From NCBI GenBank assembly GCA_902628275.1, contig CACOMI010000003.1:62001-126000 (forward strand): a DNA stretch of 64,000 nucleotides, read 5' to 3'. This stretch comes from an uncultured Pelagibacteraceae bacterium. Its GTDB lineage: Bacteria > Pseudomonadota > Alphaproteobacteria > Pelagibacterales > Pelagibacteraceae. Shown here one piece after another: positions 54,647 through 63,258 of the stretch. The position numbers were made by a program, and so were the translations under genes. Each line of letters opens with the position of its first letter. Position 1 is the first letter of the stretch. The notes beneath the pieces were generated by a model. The model was not told where the DNA came from and did no database searches. It saw only the letters and a list, made by a program, of their open reading frames with translations.

Positions 54647-55812
54647 GAAACTTTTTTTACTTCAGTATCAAAATCATCTTGAAAATGAGGCATAACTTTT
54701 TCAGTGAAAAGTTTAATACTTTTCATACAATCTTTATGCTTTACACCTGGAAAATTAGACCAAACTTGTAAATTTTGTAAGTTAAGTTCAGATTTTAATT
54801 CATGAATTTTATCAATTACATATTCTGGGGTTCCAAATAACATATTTCTTTTGTGTAAAAATTCATAATTTAGCAGATCTAATTTACCTTTTGTTTCAGG
54901 TAATTCCTCACCTGGATCCATATGATTTCCCAAACCTCTCCAATGACATACCCATCTCATGTAATTAACCATATGTTCTCCAGCTTTTTCTTTAGCTTCT
55001 TCCATAGTGTCTGCAACAAACATGTCTCTCACAAGGGAAACACCCTCACCTAGAGGAACATTTTTTTTTGTGACCTCTGATCTTTTATTTTTATAAGCTT
55101 CAAATCTTACCTTTAAAGCTTTTACAGTTGGTATCCACATTATGACATTTATATTTTGCTCAGCAGCCCATTCTATTGACCTAATTCCGTCTACAACTTG
55201 ATGAATTGGTGGGTGAGGATCTTGATATGGTTTAGGTAATACACTTATTTTTTTCATTGTATTATCTTCCATATTCATAAATTCTTCACTTGGAGGACTC
55301 ATGTCATGCTGCCAAACATAATTCGGTGAAGGGTAAGTATAGAACTCTCCTTCGTGTTTAAAAAATTTTTCTGTCCAGGATTTTTTTAATACCTCTAATG
55401 TTTCAGCAAATAATCTAAAATTCTTTGCCTGATCTTTTAGATCTGCCTCTTTGTTTAAATTAATTGCTTCCCTCCCATAAACTCCTCGTGCAACACCCAC
55501 TTCAACTCTTCCCTTTGAAAGTTGATCTAATGTTGCAATATCTTCTGCAAGTCTTATAGGATTATGAAAAGTTATTACATTTGCAGCTTGACCAATTCGA
55601 ATATTTTTTGTTCTTGCAGCTGCATCAGCACCCATCATTAAAGGATTAGTGCAAGATTCCATGCCCTCATGATTGAAATGATGTTCTGTAAACCAAATTG
55701 AATTCCATTTATTTTGATCACAATATTCTGTGATTTCCTTAGTTTCGTCTAATAATTGATGATAAGGTTTTTGTTTCCAGTTCGTAGTATTGCAGAAATA
55801 TCCAAATTTCAT
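54643..55812 (-). CDS. LLM-class (luciferase-like) flavin-dependent monooxygenase
   Basis: Bacterial-luciferase-fold TIM-barrel oxygenase of 389 residues that would use reduced flavin supplied by a separate reductase. The family's N-terminal MKFGYFCNT, WFTEHHFNHEGMESCTNPLM, RIGQAANVITFHNPIRLAED and QLSKGRVEVGVARGVYGREA segments are clear. The start at 55812 is fixed by a strong AAAGGAGG site; an upstream in-frame ATG at 55854 would read through that site. It is the first gene of the operon LLM-TPP enzyme-DUF1185-hydrolase-aldehyde dehydrogenase. No flavin reductase gene is adjacent. Confidence 0.9.
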   Translation of the reverse strand: MKFGYFCNTTNWKQKPYHQLLDETKEITEYCDQNKWNSIWFTEHHFNHEGMESCTNPLMMGADAAARTKNIRIGQAANVITFHNPIRLAEDIATLDQLSKGRVEVGVARGVYGREAINLNKEADLKDQAKNFRLFAETLEVLKKSWTEKFFKHEGEFYTYPSPNYVWQHDMSPPSEEFMNMEDNTMKKISVLPKPYQDPHPPIHQVVDGIRSIEWAAEQNINVIMWIPTVKALKVRFEAYKNKRSEVTKKNVPLGEGVSLVRDMFVADTMEEAKEKAGEHMVNYMRWVCHWRGLGNHMDPGEELPETKGKLDLLNYEFLHKRNMLFGTPEYVIDKIHELKSELNLQNLQVWSNFPGVKHKDCMKSIKLFTEKVMPHFQDDFDTEVKKVS

Positions 55813-55816
55813 AAAG

Positions 55817-55823
55817 CCTCCTT
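55817..55823 (-). promoter_or_regulatory. Strong ribosome binding site of the LLM monooxygenase
   Basis: AAGGAGG on the minus strand ends 4 nt before the ATG at 55812. It decides this start over the upstream ATG at 55854. Confidence 0.8.
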
Positions 55824-55917
55824 TAAATATTAATTTAAAGACGACCGATCCCACTTTCGTAAATCTATGAATTTAACGACGAGTTATGTATCGCTTTATA
55901 TCCAAACTTTATAATTA

Positions 55918-56886
55918 CTAACGTTGATATTCAATAAATTTCTTTAATGATTTGTTGAGAAATTTCTCATAAATTTCACCATTATTTTTAAATTTACTCC
56001 CATTTAAAAAAGATTTGTTCATTTTGAAATCGTAAGATGGCTCAAAGAAAAAAGGAACAGATAGTCTCTTGCTTTTATTCCACAAAACTCTGTGATTAGT
56101 TGCTTTAAATTTGCCTTTGCTTAAAAATTCTAGAGCTCTACCAGTATTTACGACCAAAGCTTTTTTGTTAAATGGTACATCATACCATTTTTTGCTTTTT
56201 CTATTTTGAACTTGCAATCCACCTTTTTTATCTTGATAGAGAACTGTAAATACCCCGCTGTCTACATGAGTTTCACATCCAAGAGCAACCCCATCTTGTT
56301 TTGATATCTCTACTGGCTTAGTCTGGTTAGGATAATAATTAAATCTTAATGTACTTAATGTTTTTAATCTTGAAAAAGCTTTCTTTGAAATATTTGGATT
56401 CTTTCTATTAAGTTTAATTATACTTTTAAATAAAGTTTCACTTATACTGTAAATATTATCAAAATATTTATTTAAAACTTTAATTGATTTTTTGTTAAAA
56501 CATTTATCTAGTTTAAGATACTCTATATATTGATTGTTTAGATTTGTAGAATATTTTTTTGTTACTTTTAAATCACCTATGTCTAAACCTTCTTTTCCAT
56601 TTACATCGTTAGGAAAATACCCTCTATAGAAATTTTTATTTTTTTTATTCCATTTTTTTGGAGACAATTTTCTTTTATTATTATCTGATAAATTAAAAAA
56701 TTTATTTCCAACTTCACAGATTTTGTAAATTTCTTTTAAATTAATTCCATGACCTGTAATTTGAAAAAATCCTATATTAACACAAGCTTTTTCAATTTCT
56801 TTAATTGTTTTAAATGCACTTTGGGTTTCAAAATTATTTTCAATTAGCGAGGATATATCAATCGTTGGTATATAGCTTTTTATCAT
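55918..56886 (-). CDS. Isopenicillin-N-synthase-like 2-oxoglutarate/Fe(II) dioxygenase
   Basis: Soluble oxygenase of 322 residues. The N-terminal DIOX_N part has IPTIDISSL and GFFQITGHGI. The C-terminal 2OG-FeII domain holds the iron ligands His207, Asp209 (CETHVDSGVFTVL) and His265 (ATNHRVL), and the 2-oxoglutarate-binding R274-x-S276 (RLSVPFF). Bacterial members act on varied small molecules, so the substrate is open. It overlaps the downstream-oriented EamA gene by 4 nt, forming a unit EamA-EamA-dioxygenase on the minus strand. Confidence 0.87.
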   Translation of the reverse strand: MIKSYIPTIDISSLIENNFETQSAFKTIKEIEKACVNIGFFQITGHGINLKEIYKICEVGNKFFNLSDNNKRKLSPKKWNKKNKNFYRGYFPNDVNGKEGLDIGDLKVTKKYSTNLNNQYIEYLKLDKCFNKKSIKVLNKYFDNIYSISETLFKSIIKLNRKNPNISKKAFSRLKTLSTLRFNYYPNQTKPVEISKQDGVALGCETHVDSGVFTVLYQDKKGGLQVQNRKSKKWYDVPFNKKALVVNTGRALEFLSKGKFKATNHRVLWNKSKRLSVPFFFEPSYDFKMNKSFLNGSKFKNNGEIYEKFLNKSLKKFIEYQR

Positions 56887-57836
56887 CTTCTTACGGGAGT
56901 TTCTGTTGCAATGTATTGATCTCTAGCTTTTTCTCTAAAGTAAATATAAATTCCAGCTGCTATTATACACGCAACTCCAAAAAATGTTCTGCCTGAAGGA
57001 ATTTCATTGAATAAAAAATATCCAGGTATCATTGACATAATAATCAGTGAGTATTCAAATAGAGAAACTACAGAAGGTGAAGCCACAATGTAAGCTGAAA
57101 ATATACAGAGAAAAGCTATCGAGGCGACAAAACCAAAAAATAAGATAAATTTCCATGTATATTCAATGTTTGAAAACCACTCTCTAAAAATAAACTGTGT
57201 AGTTGGATCAAAGTCTGGGTTATTCAATTGTCCATTTCCCATAAACAAATATATAAGAACACATAAAATTAGTGCTATTAAATAAAAATAAAATAGTTGA
57301 GTATTTACATCGTCTTTGTCAGATGTGTATTTTGTTATTGTCATGGATGCAGCATAAAAAAATGCACATAATACTGGAAGCAAACTTTTATATTCAAAGT
57401 CAGAAAAGTTTGGATCAAGTACAATAAAAACTCCCACAAAACCAAATACAATTGCTGACCATCTTCTTATCCCAATAAACTCTTTCAAAAAAAATTTAGC
57501 AAAAATAGATACAAAAAAAGGACAAGAGAAAAATAGAGCATTTGCTGTTGCCAAGGGCATATAAGTAAGAGAAATAAAGAAAGCTGAAAATGCTAAAAAG
57601 TGAAGAACTACTCTAACAATTGTTAAAAAAGGATAATAAGTTTTTATTGAAACTTTTTGTTTCCTAAATTTTATGTAACTAAAAAGCAAAACAGCTGCAA
57701 CAAAATATCTTCCAAAAAAAATCTCATAAAGAGAGGATTTTTCAAAAATATATTTAATTAAAGAGTCTTGCATCGCAAATAAAGTCATCGCAATGATAAT
57801 TAAAAATATACCTTTTGAATTATTATCTCTTGTCAT
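56883..57836 (-). CDS. DMT-superfamily (EamA) permease, tandem copy 2
   Basis: About ten membrane helices in two EamA repeats over 317 residues. It is clearly related along its whole length to the preceding gene: both contain SLYE, TSDKD, QFIFREWF, ASPSVVS, FEYS, FREKA or VREKA and an IATE end. The pair arose by tandem duplication. It starts directly after the stop of copy 1 and overlaps the dioxygenase by 4 nt. It may move the dioxygenase substrate or product. Confidence 0.87.
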   Translation of the reverse strand: MTRDNNSKGIFLIIIAMTLFAMQDSLIKYIFEKSSLYEIFFGRYFVAAVLLFSYIKFRKQKVSIKTYYPFLTIVRVVLHFLAFSAFFISLTYMPLATANALFFSCPFFVSIFAKFFLKEFIGIRRWSAIVFGFVGVFIVLDPNFSDFEYKSLLPVLCAFFYAASMTITKYTSDKDDVNTQLFYFYLIALILCVLIYLFMGNGQLNNPDFDPTTQFIFREWFSNIEYTWKFILFFGFVASIAFLCIFSAYIVASPSVVSLFEYSLIIMSMIPGYFLFNEIPSGRTFFGVACIIAAGIYIYFREKARDQYIATETPVRR

Positions 57837-58787
57837 TTATCTTAGAGGTTTTTCGGTAGCAATTGATTGATTTTGTGCTTTTTCACGCACAAAAATATAA
57901 ATTCCACTTGATACAATTATTATAATTCCAATCATTGTATTTAATGTAGGTATTTCATCGAAATATAGCCATCCTACTAATGGGGACCAAAATAATATTG
58001 AATATTCAAAAGGTGAAACTACAGAAGGAGAAGCTATGCTGTAAGCTGTAAATAAAAAAAAGAAAGCAATAGTAGCTGTAACACCAGTTGCAACCATTAA
58101 TAGGATATTGGAATTAAAATTAACAAACCATTCTCTAAATATAAATTGAGAAGCTGGATGGTTTAAAGTGTTGTATTGACCGTCACCAATAATAAAATAG
58201 AAAATTATACTTAGAATAATTGCACCAATATAAAATGTAAAAGTTTGGGTATAAACGCTATCCTTATCAGATGTTTTTTTTATAATGATCATAGATAATG
58301 AATAACAAAACGCACATAAAATAGGTAATAAACTTAAATAGTTAAAATTACTGAAATCAGGATTTAATGTCACATAAACACCAATAAATCCCACAACCAC
58401 AGCAGTCCATCTTCTTAATCCTATTTCCTCTTCTAAAAAAAAATGAGCAAATATTGTGATTAAAAATGGAGTAACAAAAAATAAAGCTGTAGCAGTCCCA
58501 AGCGGTAACACAGTCAAAGAAACATAAAAAGAACTAAAACCAAAGAAAAAAAGTATTACTCGGGTAAAAGTTAAAAGAGGGTATTGGCTTTTAAATACTA
58601 TTGGTTTTTTTGTAATTATTAAAAATAATAAAATAAGCACAAAACTTACTACTGTCCTTACCAAGTAAACTTCATAAAGCGAAACAAAATTATAAATATG
58701 CTTCATAATTCCGTCCTGTACAGAAAAAACCATCATGGCAATTAATATGTAAGCTATTCCTTTAGGATTATTGTTTGGAGTACTCAT
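57837..58787 (-). CDS. DMT-superfamily (EamA) permease, tandem copy 1
   Basis: A 316-residue EamA carrier with about ten helices, paralogous to the next gene downstream (see shared TSDKD, QFIFREWF and ASPSVVS blocks). In the DMT family two proteins may act singly or as a pair; with no gap between the genes, a heterodimer is possible. It is the first gene of this minus-strand unit and is divergent from the ureohydrolase, sharing a 63-nt AT-rich promoter region (58788-58850). Confidence 0.87.
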   Translation of the reverse strand: MSTPNNNPKGIAYILIAMMVFSVQDGIMKHIYNFVSLYEVYLVRTVVSFVLILLFLIITKKPIVFKSQYPLLTFTRVILFFFGFSSFYVSLTVLPLGTATALFFVTPFLITIFAHFFLEEEIGLRRWTAVVVGFIGVYVTLNPDFSNFNYLSLLPILCAFCYSLSMIIIKKTSDKDSVYTQTFTFYIGAIILSIIFYFIIGDGQYNTLNHPASQFIFREWFVNFNSNILLMVATGVTATIAFFFLFTAYSIASPSVVSPFEYSILFWSPLVGWLYFDEIPTLNTMIGIIIIVSSGIYIFVREKAQNQSIATEKPLR

Positions 58788-58850
58788 TGATGACCTATAT
58801 CAAAAAAGAATATGTTTTTAAATTTATTAAATTTATGACATATTCATTAT

Positions 58851-59837
58851 ATGAGTTTAGATGAAGATAAGATAATGATGGAAACCCTTTATTGGTGGGG
58901 TATTCCAACTTTATTTAGATGTAAAAATGATCCAGAACCAAAGAATTGCGATATAGCATTAGTTGGTGTTCCACATAGCACAGGAAATGGGACCACAGAA
59001 AGAGATCAACATCTAGGTCCAAGGGCAGTTAGAAATATTTCTGCAATGCTAAAACGTTCGCATTTTGATTATAAAATTGATCCTTGGAAAGAAAATAGAA
59101 TTCATGATTTAGGAGATGTTCCTTTTCCAGAAGCAAATAACAATGAAAAATGTATTGAAAGGATTTCAGCCTTTTATAATCAAATTGAGGAAGCAGAAAA
59201 ACCAGTTGTATCAATAGGAGGAGACCATTCTATAACAGGTGGAATTGTACAAAGCTTAGCAAAGAAAGATTCAAAACTTACAAAAGGTAAAAAAATAACT
59301 TTCGTTCATTTTGATGCTCACACTGATTGTTTTGAAAAATTAGATCATTTTCTTGGAGCAAAAAAATCAGCAGCTCATTGGGCTTCTTACTTAGTTAAAC
59401 AGGGAAACGTTGATCCACATACAAGTACTCAAATAGGTATAAGAGGAAATCCAAGAACATTAGATTGGCTTCAAGCTAGTTATGATATTGGTTATCAAGT
59501 AATAACTATGGACGAATATAGAGATTGGGGCCATGAAAAATGTTCAAAAATGATTTTGGATAGGTTAGGGGACAATCCAATTTATATAACTTTTGATTTA
59601 GATTGTTTAGATCCATCAGTTGCACCAGGTGTTGCAAACATTGAGCCAGCATATAAAGGATTTAATATGGACGAGGTCAGAAAACTTCTTCAGTCCTTAA
59701 AAGGAAAAAATATTATTGGTGGTGATGTAGTATGTTTAATGCCAACTAAAGATAGTCCAAATCAAATAACAGCTATGGTAGCAGCCTCAATAATGTTTGA
59801 AATTATTTGTTTGATTTCTATAAACCGTAATAAATAA
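58851..59837 (+). CDS. Agmatinase/ureohydrolase-family protein
   Basis: Binuclear manganese hydrolase of the arginase family. The metal-binding blocks are all intact: SIGGDHSITGG, VHFDAHTDCF and ITFDLDCLDPSVAPGVANIE. RDQHLGPRAVRNIS at the N-terminus and the later NIIGGDVVCLMPTKD also fit, the latter in place of the usual GxDVVEV. Members hydrolyse agmatine, guanidinobutyrate, guanidinopropionate and similar guanidino compounds. The DVVCLMPT variation and 328-residue length leave the substrate uncertain. It ends 1 bp before the convergent GMC oxidoreductase gene. Confidence 0.87.
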   Translation: MSLDEDKIMMETLYWWGIPTLFRCKNDPEPKNCDIALVGVPHSTGNGTTERDQHLGPRAVRNISAMLKRSHFDYKIDPWKENRIHDLGDVPFPEANNNEKCIERISAFYNQIEEAEKPVVSIGGDHSITGGIVQSLAKKDSKLTKGKKITFVHFDAHTDCFEKLDHFLGAKKSAAHWASYLVKQGNVDPHTSTQIGIRGNPRTLDWLQASYDIGYQVITMDEYRDWGHEKCSKMILDRLGDNPIYITFDLDCLDPSVAPGVANIEPAYKGFNMDEVRKLLQSLKGKNIIGGDVVCLMPTKDSPNQITAMVAASIMFEIICLISINRNK

Positions 59838-59838
59838 A

Positions 59839-61419
59839 TTAATTTAAAATAAAGTCCGACGCTCTTTCAGCAATCATTAATGTTGGAGCATTTAAGTTTC
59901 CACTTGTAATTTCTGGCATTACAGAGGCATCAACAACTCTAAGATTTTCTAAACCATGTACTTTTAGTTTATCATCAACAACAGCTTGTTCATCAATTCC
60001 CATCTTTAAAGTGCAAGATGGATGATAAGCGGTTTCAGCTTTAGATCGAATATACTCCTCAAATACTTCATTAGTGTCAGCATGCTCTCCAGGTCCAATT
60101 TCTTTTCCTGCATATGGTTTTAAAGAATTTTGTCCTAAAATTTTTCTTGCAACATGAATACACTCAATAGTTTGTTTTAAATCATCTTCATGTTCTAAAT
60201 AATTAAATTGAATTTTTGGATAGTCATATGGGTTTGAACTATTTAAGGTTACATGACCTCTACTTTTAGGATGATTTGGACTTGCGTGCAATTGATATCC
60301 ATGCCTGTCAGGGTCTACTAATCCATGATCAATCACAAATGCAGGAAAAAAATGAAATTGAATATTAGGATATTCTCGTTCAGGCGATGATTTGCAAAAT
60401 CCACCAGCCTCTAAAAATGAAGTCGAGCATGGTCCTGTTTTTGATAAAAACCACTGAATACCAATCCTTAACATATTTAATTTATTAATATAAGAATACA
60501 GAGTGTCAGATGTTTTACACTCTTGTTGAACGTAGGTTTCTAAATGATCCTGCAAATTTTTACCAACACCTTCAAGATGATGAACAACATCAATTCCTTT
60601 GTCTTTCAAATGTTGACTAGGTCCAACTCCTGATAGCATTAACAACTGAGGTGAATTAATTGCACCACCACTTAGTATAACTTCTTTATTTGCATAAATT
60701 TTTTCAACTTTATTTTTTATTTTAACTTCAATACCTATTGCTTTTTTTCCATCAAAAATAATTTTTTCAACAAATGAGTCAGTAAAAATATTTAAATTCT
60801 TTCTTTTTTTTGCTGGATTTAAATAATATTTTGAAACACTTGCTCTTTCTCCATTGTGAATGGTTACATCATACATACCAAAACCTTCTTGTTCTTTACC
60901 ATTCATATCATTATTTATTTTATAACCAGCTTCTCCAGCTGAATCGATAAATGCTTTAAATAGAGGATTTTTATTTTTAGATTGATTAACTGGTAATATG
61001 CCGTTTCCACCTCTGTATTCATTCTCTCCTTCAGACCAAGTCTCAATTTTTTTAAAAGAAGGCAATACCTTTTCATATGACCAATCTGTTAATCCAAAAG
61101 ATGCCCATCTTTGATAATCGTTTGGATTTCCTCTTACATAAACCATTCCATTGTGAGCAGAGCACCCACCGATCATTTTTCCTCTTGGGCAAAATAATTT
61201 TCTATTATTTAAATAAGGCTCTGGCTCTGAATAATATTTGTAATTATATTTGGGATCATGCATTGTATATAAAATTGCAAGTGGCATGTTTACTTTCCAA
61301 ATATCACTAGGTTTACCAGCTTCAAATATTGCTACAGTGTTTTTGCCATTTTCAGTTAATCGATTTGCGAGCACACAGCCAGCTGAACCAGCACCAATTA
61401 TTAAATAATCAAACTTCAT
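59839..61419 (-). CDS. GMC-family FAD oxidoreductase (choline dehydrogenase-like)
   Basis: Flavoprotein alcohol dehydrogenase of 526 residues. The ADP-binding YLIIGAGSAGCVLANRLTE opens it, and the GMC signature blocks follow: CPRGKMIGGCSAHNGMVYVR and SGGAINSPQLLMLSGVGP. The C-terminal AYHPSCTLKMG with catalytic His and VVDASVMPEITSGNLNAPTL complete the family pattern. It resembles BetA and alkan-1-ol dehydrogenases, so an alcohol such as choline or another small alcohol is likely. It is last in the aldolase-thioesterase-TauD-HD-GMC operon and overlaps the HD gene by 4 nt. Confidence 0.9.
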   Translation of the reverse strand: MKFDYLIIGAGSAGCVLANRLTENGKNTVAIFEAGKPSDIWKVNMPLAILYTMHDPKYNYKYYSEPEPYLNNRKLFCPRGKMIGGCSAHNGMVYVRGNPNDYQRWASFGLTDWSYEKVLPSFKKIETWSEGENEYRGGNGILPVNQSKNKNPLFKAFIDSAGEAGYKINNDMNGKEQEGFGMYDVTIHNGERASVSKYYLNPAKKRKNLNIFTDSFVEKIIFDGKKAIGIEVKIKNKVEKIYANKEVILSGGAINSPQLLMLSGVGPSQHLKDKGIDVVHHLEGVGKNLQDHLETYVQQECKTSDTLYSYINKLNMLRIGIQWFLSKTGPCSTSFLEAGGFCKSSPEREYPNIQFHFFPAFVIDHGLVDPDRHGYQLHASPNHPKSRGHVTLNSSNPYDYPKIQFNYLEHEDDLKQTIECIHVARKILGQNSLKPYAGKEIGPGEHADTNEVFEEYIRSKAETAYHPSCTLKMGIDEQAVVDDKLKVHGLENLRVVDASVMPEITSGNLNAPTLMIAERASDFILN

Positions 61420-61952
61420 ATAAGACTTGATGTTAGTAATTTTTTATATTGATGAATAGACTTCATTTTGATGCCTGTCCTTTTTGCCGCTTCATCAAAT
61501 TTTCTAACAAGAATTGATGATTTGAAATATTTTTTTTTCTCGAACTGTCTGCATTCGTCATCCTTTAAAATTCCACCTTGTAAATTAAGGCTTACTCTTG
61601 AAGCCTCAGAAAGTTTATTATAATAATTTTTATTTCTAGCTAAATAACGCTTAGCAAGAACATGATATTTAATTGGTTCAACAACCTCTTCTTTAAAGAA
61701 ACTTTTTAAATATTCATAACCTATACTCTCATGCTCACCATCTAAATTTGACTCAACTAACTCATCTGGGTTTTCAATAATAAAATGTCCATAATCATGC
61801 AATAGACATGAGCAAATAACTTCTTTTTTACATTTAGCTTTTTCAGCGAGCATCGCAGCTTGTATCATGTGTTGAGACATGGTTACGTTTTCGCCAATAT
61901 AGAGTGATTGGTTGTTTGTAAAATTTGATATTATTTTTTCAATTACTTGCAT
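61416..61952 (-). CDS. PhnZ/TmpB-type HD-domain diiron oxygenase
   Basis: A 178-residue HD-domain protein of the phosphonate-associated class. Candidate diiron ligands are His28, His52-Asp53, His74, His97 and Asp153. Tyr18 and Glu21 (YIGENVT) sit where PhnZ has its iron-site Tyr and Glu. The spacings agree with those I recall for PhnZ (Y24, E27, H34, H58, D59, H80, H104, D161) to within one residue. KYHVLAKRYL and SLNLQGG are also family features. PhnZ and TmpB oxidatively cleave the C-P bond of 1-hydroxyphosphonates. Neighbouring TauD-like dioxygenase could supply the hydroxylation. The substrate is inferred, not known. Confidence 0.82.
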   Translation of the reverse strand: MQVIEKIISNFTNNQSLYIGENVTMSQHMIQAAMLAEKAKCKKEVICSCLLHDYGHFIIENPDELVESNLDGEHESIGYEYLKSFFKEEVVEPIKYHVLAKRYLARNKNYYNKLSEASRVSLNLQGGILKDDECRQFEKKKYFKSSILVRKFDEAAKRTGIKMKSIHQYKKLLTSSLI

Positions 61953-61957
61953 GATGA

Positions 61958-62791
61958 CTATTGAGGTCGGTCTCCCTCAATTGCAATTCTATCCATAATT
62001 CTCTCATATCCCAAACCTCTTCCTGGAAAAAAGTCAGCTATTGCATAATGAATAACACTTCTATTATCCCAGATTGCTACAGTATTTTCTGTCCAGCTAA
62101 ACCTACATGTTAAATCCAATCTTGCTTGATGCTCAAATATTTCTTTTAATATTTGATCACTTTCTTCTTTATCTAATCCAATAATTTGTTTGGTATAAGT
62201 CCAATTAACAAATAAAATTTTTTTACCTGTTTCTGGATGTGTTCTAACAATTGGATGTTCATTTGAATAAGAGTCATAATTTCTTTTTTCATTTCCTTCC
62301 ATATACTTATAGTTATCTATAAAAAATTCTGCACCAAGTGAGCTATGAATTGCTTTTCTATCTTTTATTTTCTCTTTAATTTTATCATCTAGTGTTTCCC
62401 AAGCTAACTCCATATTGGAAAAACAAGTATCACCACCAACAGGAGGGATTTTTAAAGATTTTAATATTACTGCTTTTGTTGGTTTTGCATTATAACTAAC
62501 GTCACTATGCCAATTCTCACCCCATTGGTTTTTTTCTTCTTTACCTTTTATTATTCTGACAATTTCAGGATAATCATTTAATCCTTTTACATAAGCATGA
62601 GTTTCTAAAGGTCCAAACTTTTCAGCAAGTGCAATTTGTTGTTTTTTAGTAATAGGCTGATCTCTAAAAAAAATAACTTTATGTTCTAAAAGAAGATCAT
62701 TTATTTTCTTAAAATTTAAATCTGAAACATCGGTTAAATCTATACCTTTAATTTCAGCTCCTAATGCACCAGAAAGTAACTTAATTTCCAT
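61958..62791 (-). CDS. TauD/TfdA-family 2-oxoglutarate-dependent dioxygenase
   Basis: Hydroxylase of 277 residues. TauD landmarks: LLSGALGAEIKGIDLTD, HKVIFFRDQPITKKQQIALA, iron ligands His95/Asp97 (NWHSDVSY) and His248 (NRSVIHYAIADF), and a C-terminal RIMDRIAIEG with the 2-oxoglutarate arginine (Arg264 likely). TauD-type enzymes hydroxylate sulfonates, carboxylates or other small molecules. It lies 5 nt from the HD oxygenase gene, an arrangement parallel to PhnY-PhnZ and TmpA-TmpB, although those hydroxylases belong to other branches. Its overlap by 1 nt with the thioesterase gene places it in one operon. Confidence 0.9.
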   Translation of the reverse strand: MEIKLLSGALGAEIKGIDLTDVSDLNFKKINDLLLEHKVIFFRDQPITKKQQIALAEKFGPLETHAYVKGLNDYPEIVRIIKGKEEKNQWGENWHSDVSYNAKPTKAVILKSLKIPPVGGDTCFSNMELAWETLDDKIKEKIKDRKAIHSSLGAEFFIDNYKYMEGNEKRNYDSYSNEHPIVRTHPETGKKILFVNWTYTKQIIGLDKEESDQILKEIFEHQARLDLTCRFSWTENTVAIWDNRSVIHYAIADFFPGRGLGYERIMDRIAIEGDRPQ

Positions 62792-63258
62792 TATTTTTTC
62801 AATTTTCCAGTTATCACAAGATCATTATCCCTAAAATTTGATTTGTTTAATTTAATAAAATCATCCATTAACTTAATTTTGTCTTGTTCAAATTCTGCCA
62901 CTTTTCTCTTATTTAAGTCAATATACAAAGATAACATTTCTAAAGTTGCTGATAATTTTTTTGTAGTTGTTTCAAGCATTTCCATTTTGAAGTGTAATCT
63001 TTTTTTGTCATGATCAAAAAAGGTAAGATTAATTTCAACCTCTTCACCCTCCTTTACCTCATTATTATAAGTTGTGTGTGTTTCAACAACCATGGTACTC
63101 ATTTTGTTAGTTTTTGCTGAGTCCTCACCCATCTTAAATTTTTGTAACATTATTTCCCAAATTTGATCAAAAATAAGAACATAGTAAGCCATGTTCATAT
63201 GATTATTATAGTCTGTCCACTCTTTTTTGATAATTTGATTTGCTATATGTATAGACAT
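62791..63258 (-). CDS. Hotdog-fold thioesterase (betainyl-CoA thioesterase-like)
   Basis: A 155-residue acyl-CoA thioesterase. The N-terminal EWTDYNNHMNMAYYVLIFD carries the 4HBT catalytic Asp16 with Asn19-His20. VVETHTTYNNEVKEGEEVEI and KKRLHFKMEM follow. These match the hotdog thioesterases found with carnitine-degradation genes, which release betaine from betainyl-CoA, so a quaternary-amine link is possible. No carnitine dehydrogenase or BKACE gene is visible beside it. It abuts the aldolase gene with no gap and overlaps the dioxygenase by 1 nt. Confidence 0.8.
   Translation of the reverse strand: MSIHIANQIIKKEWTDYNNHMNMAYYVLIFDQIWEIMLQKFKMGEDSAKTNKMSTMVVETHTTYNNEVKEGEEVEINLTFFDHDKKRLHFKMEMLETTTKKLSATLEMLSLYIDLNKRKVAEFEQDKIKLMDDFIKLNKSNFRDNDLVITGKLKK

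Noticed and set aside
55813-55854. Upstream ATG for the LLM monooxygenase
   Set aside because: The added residues would be encoded by the strong Shine-Dalgarno site of the ATG at 55812.
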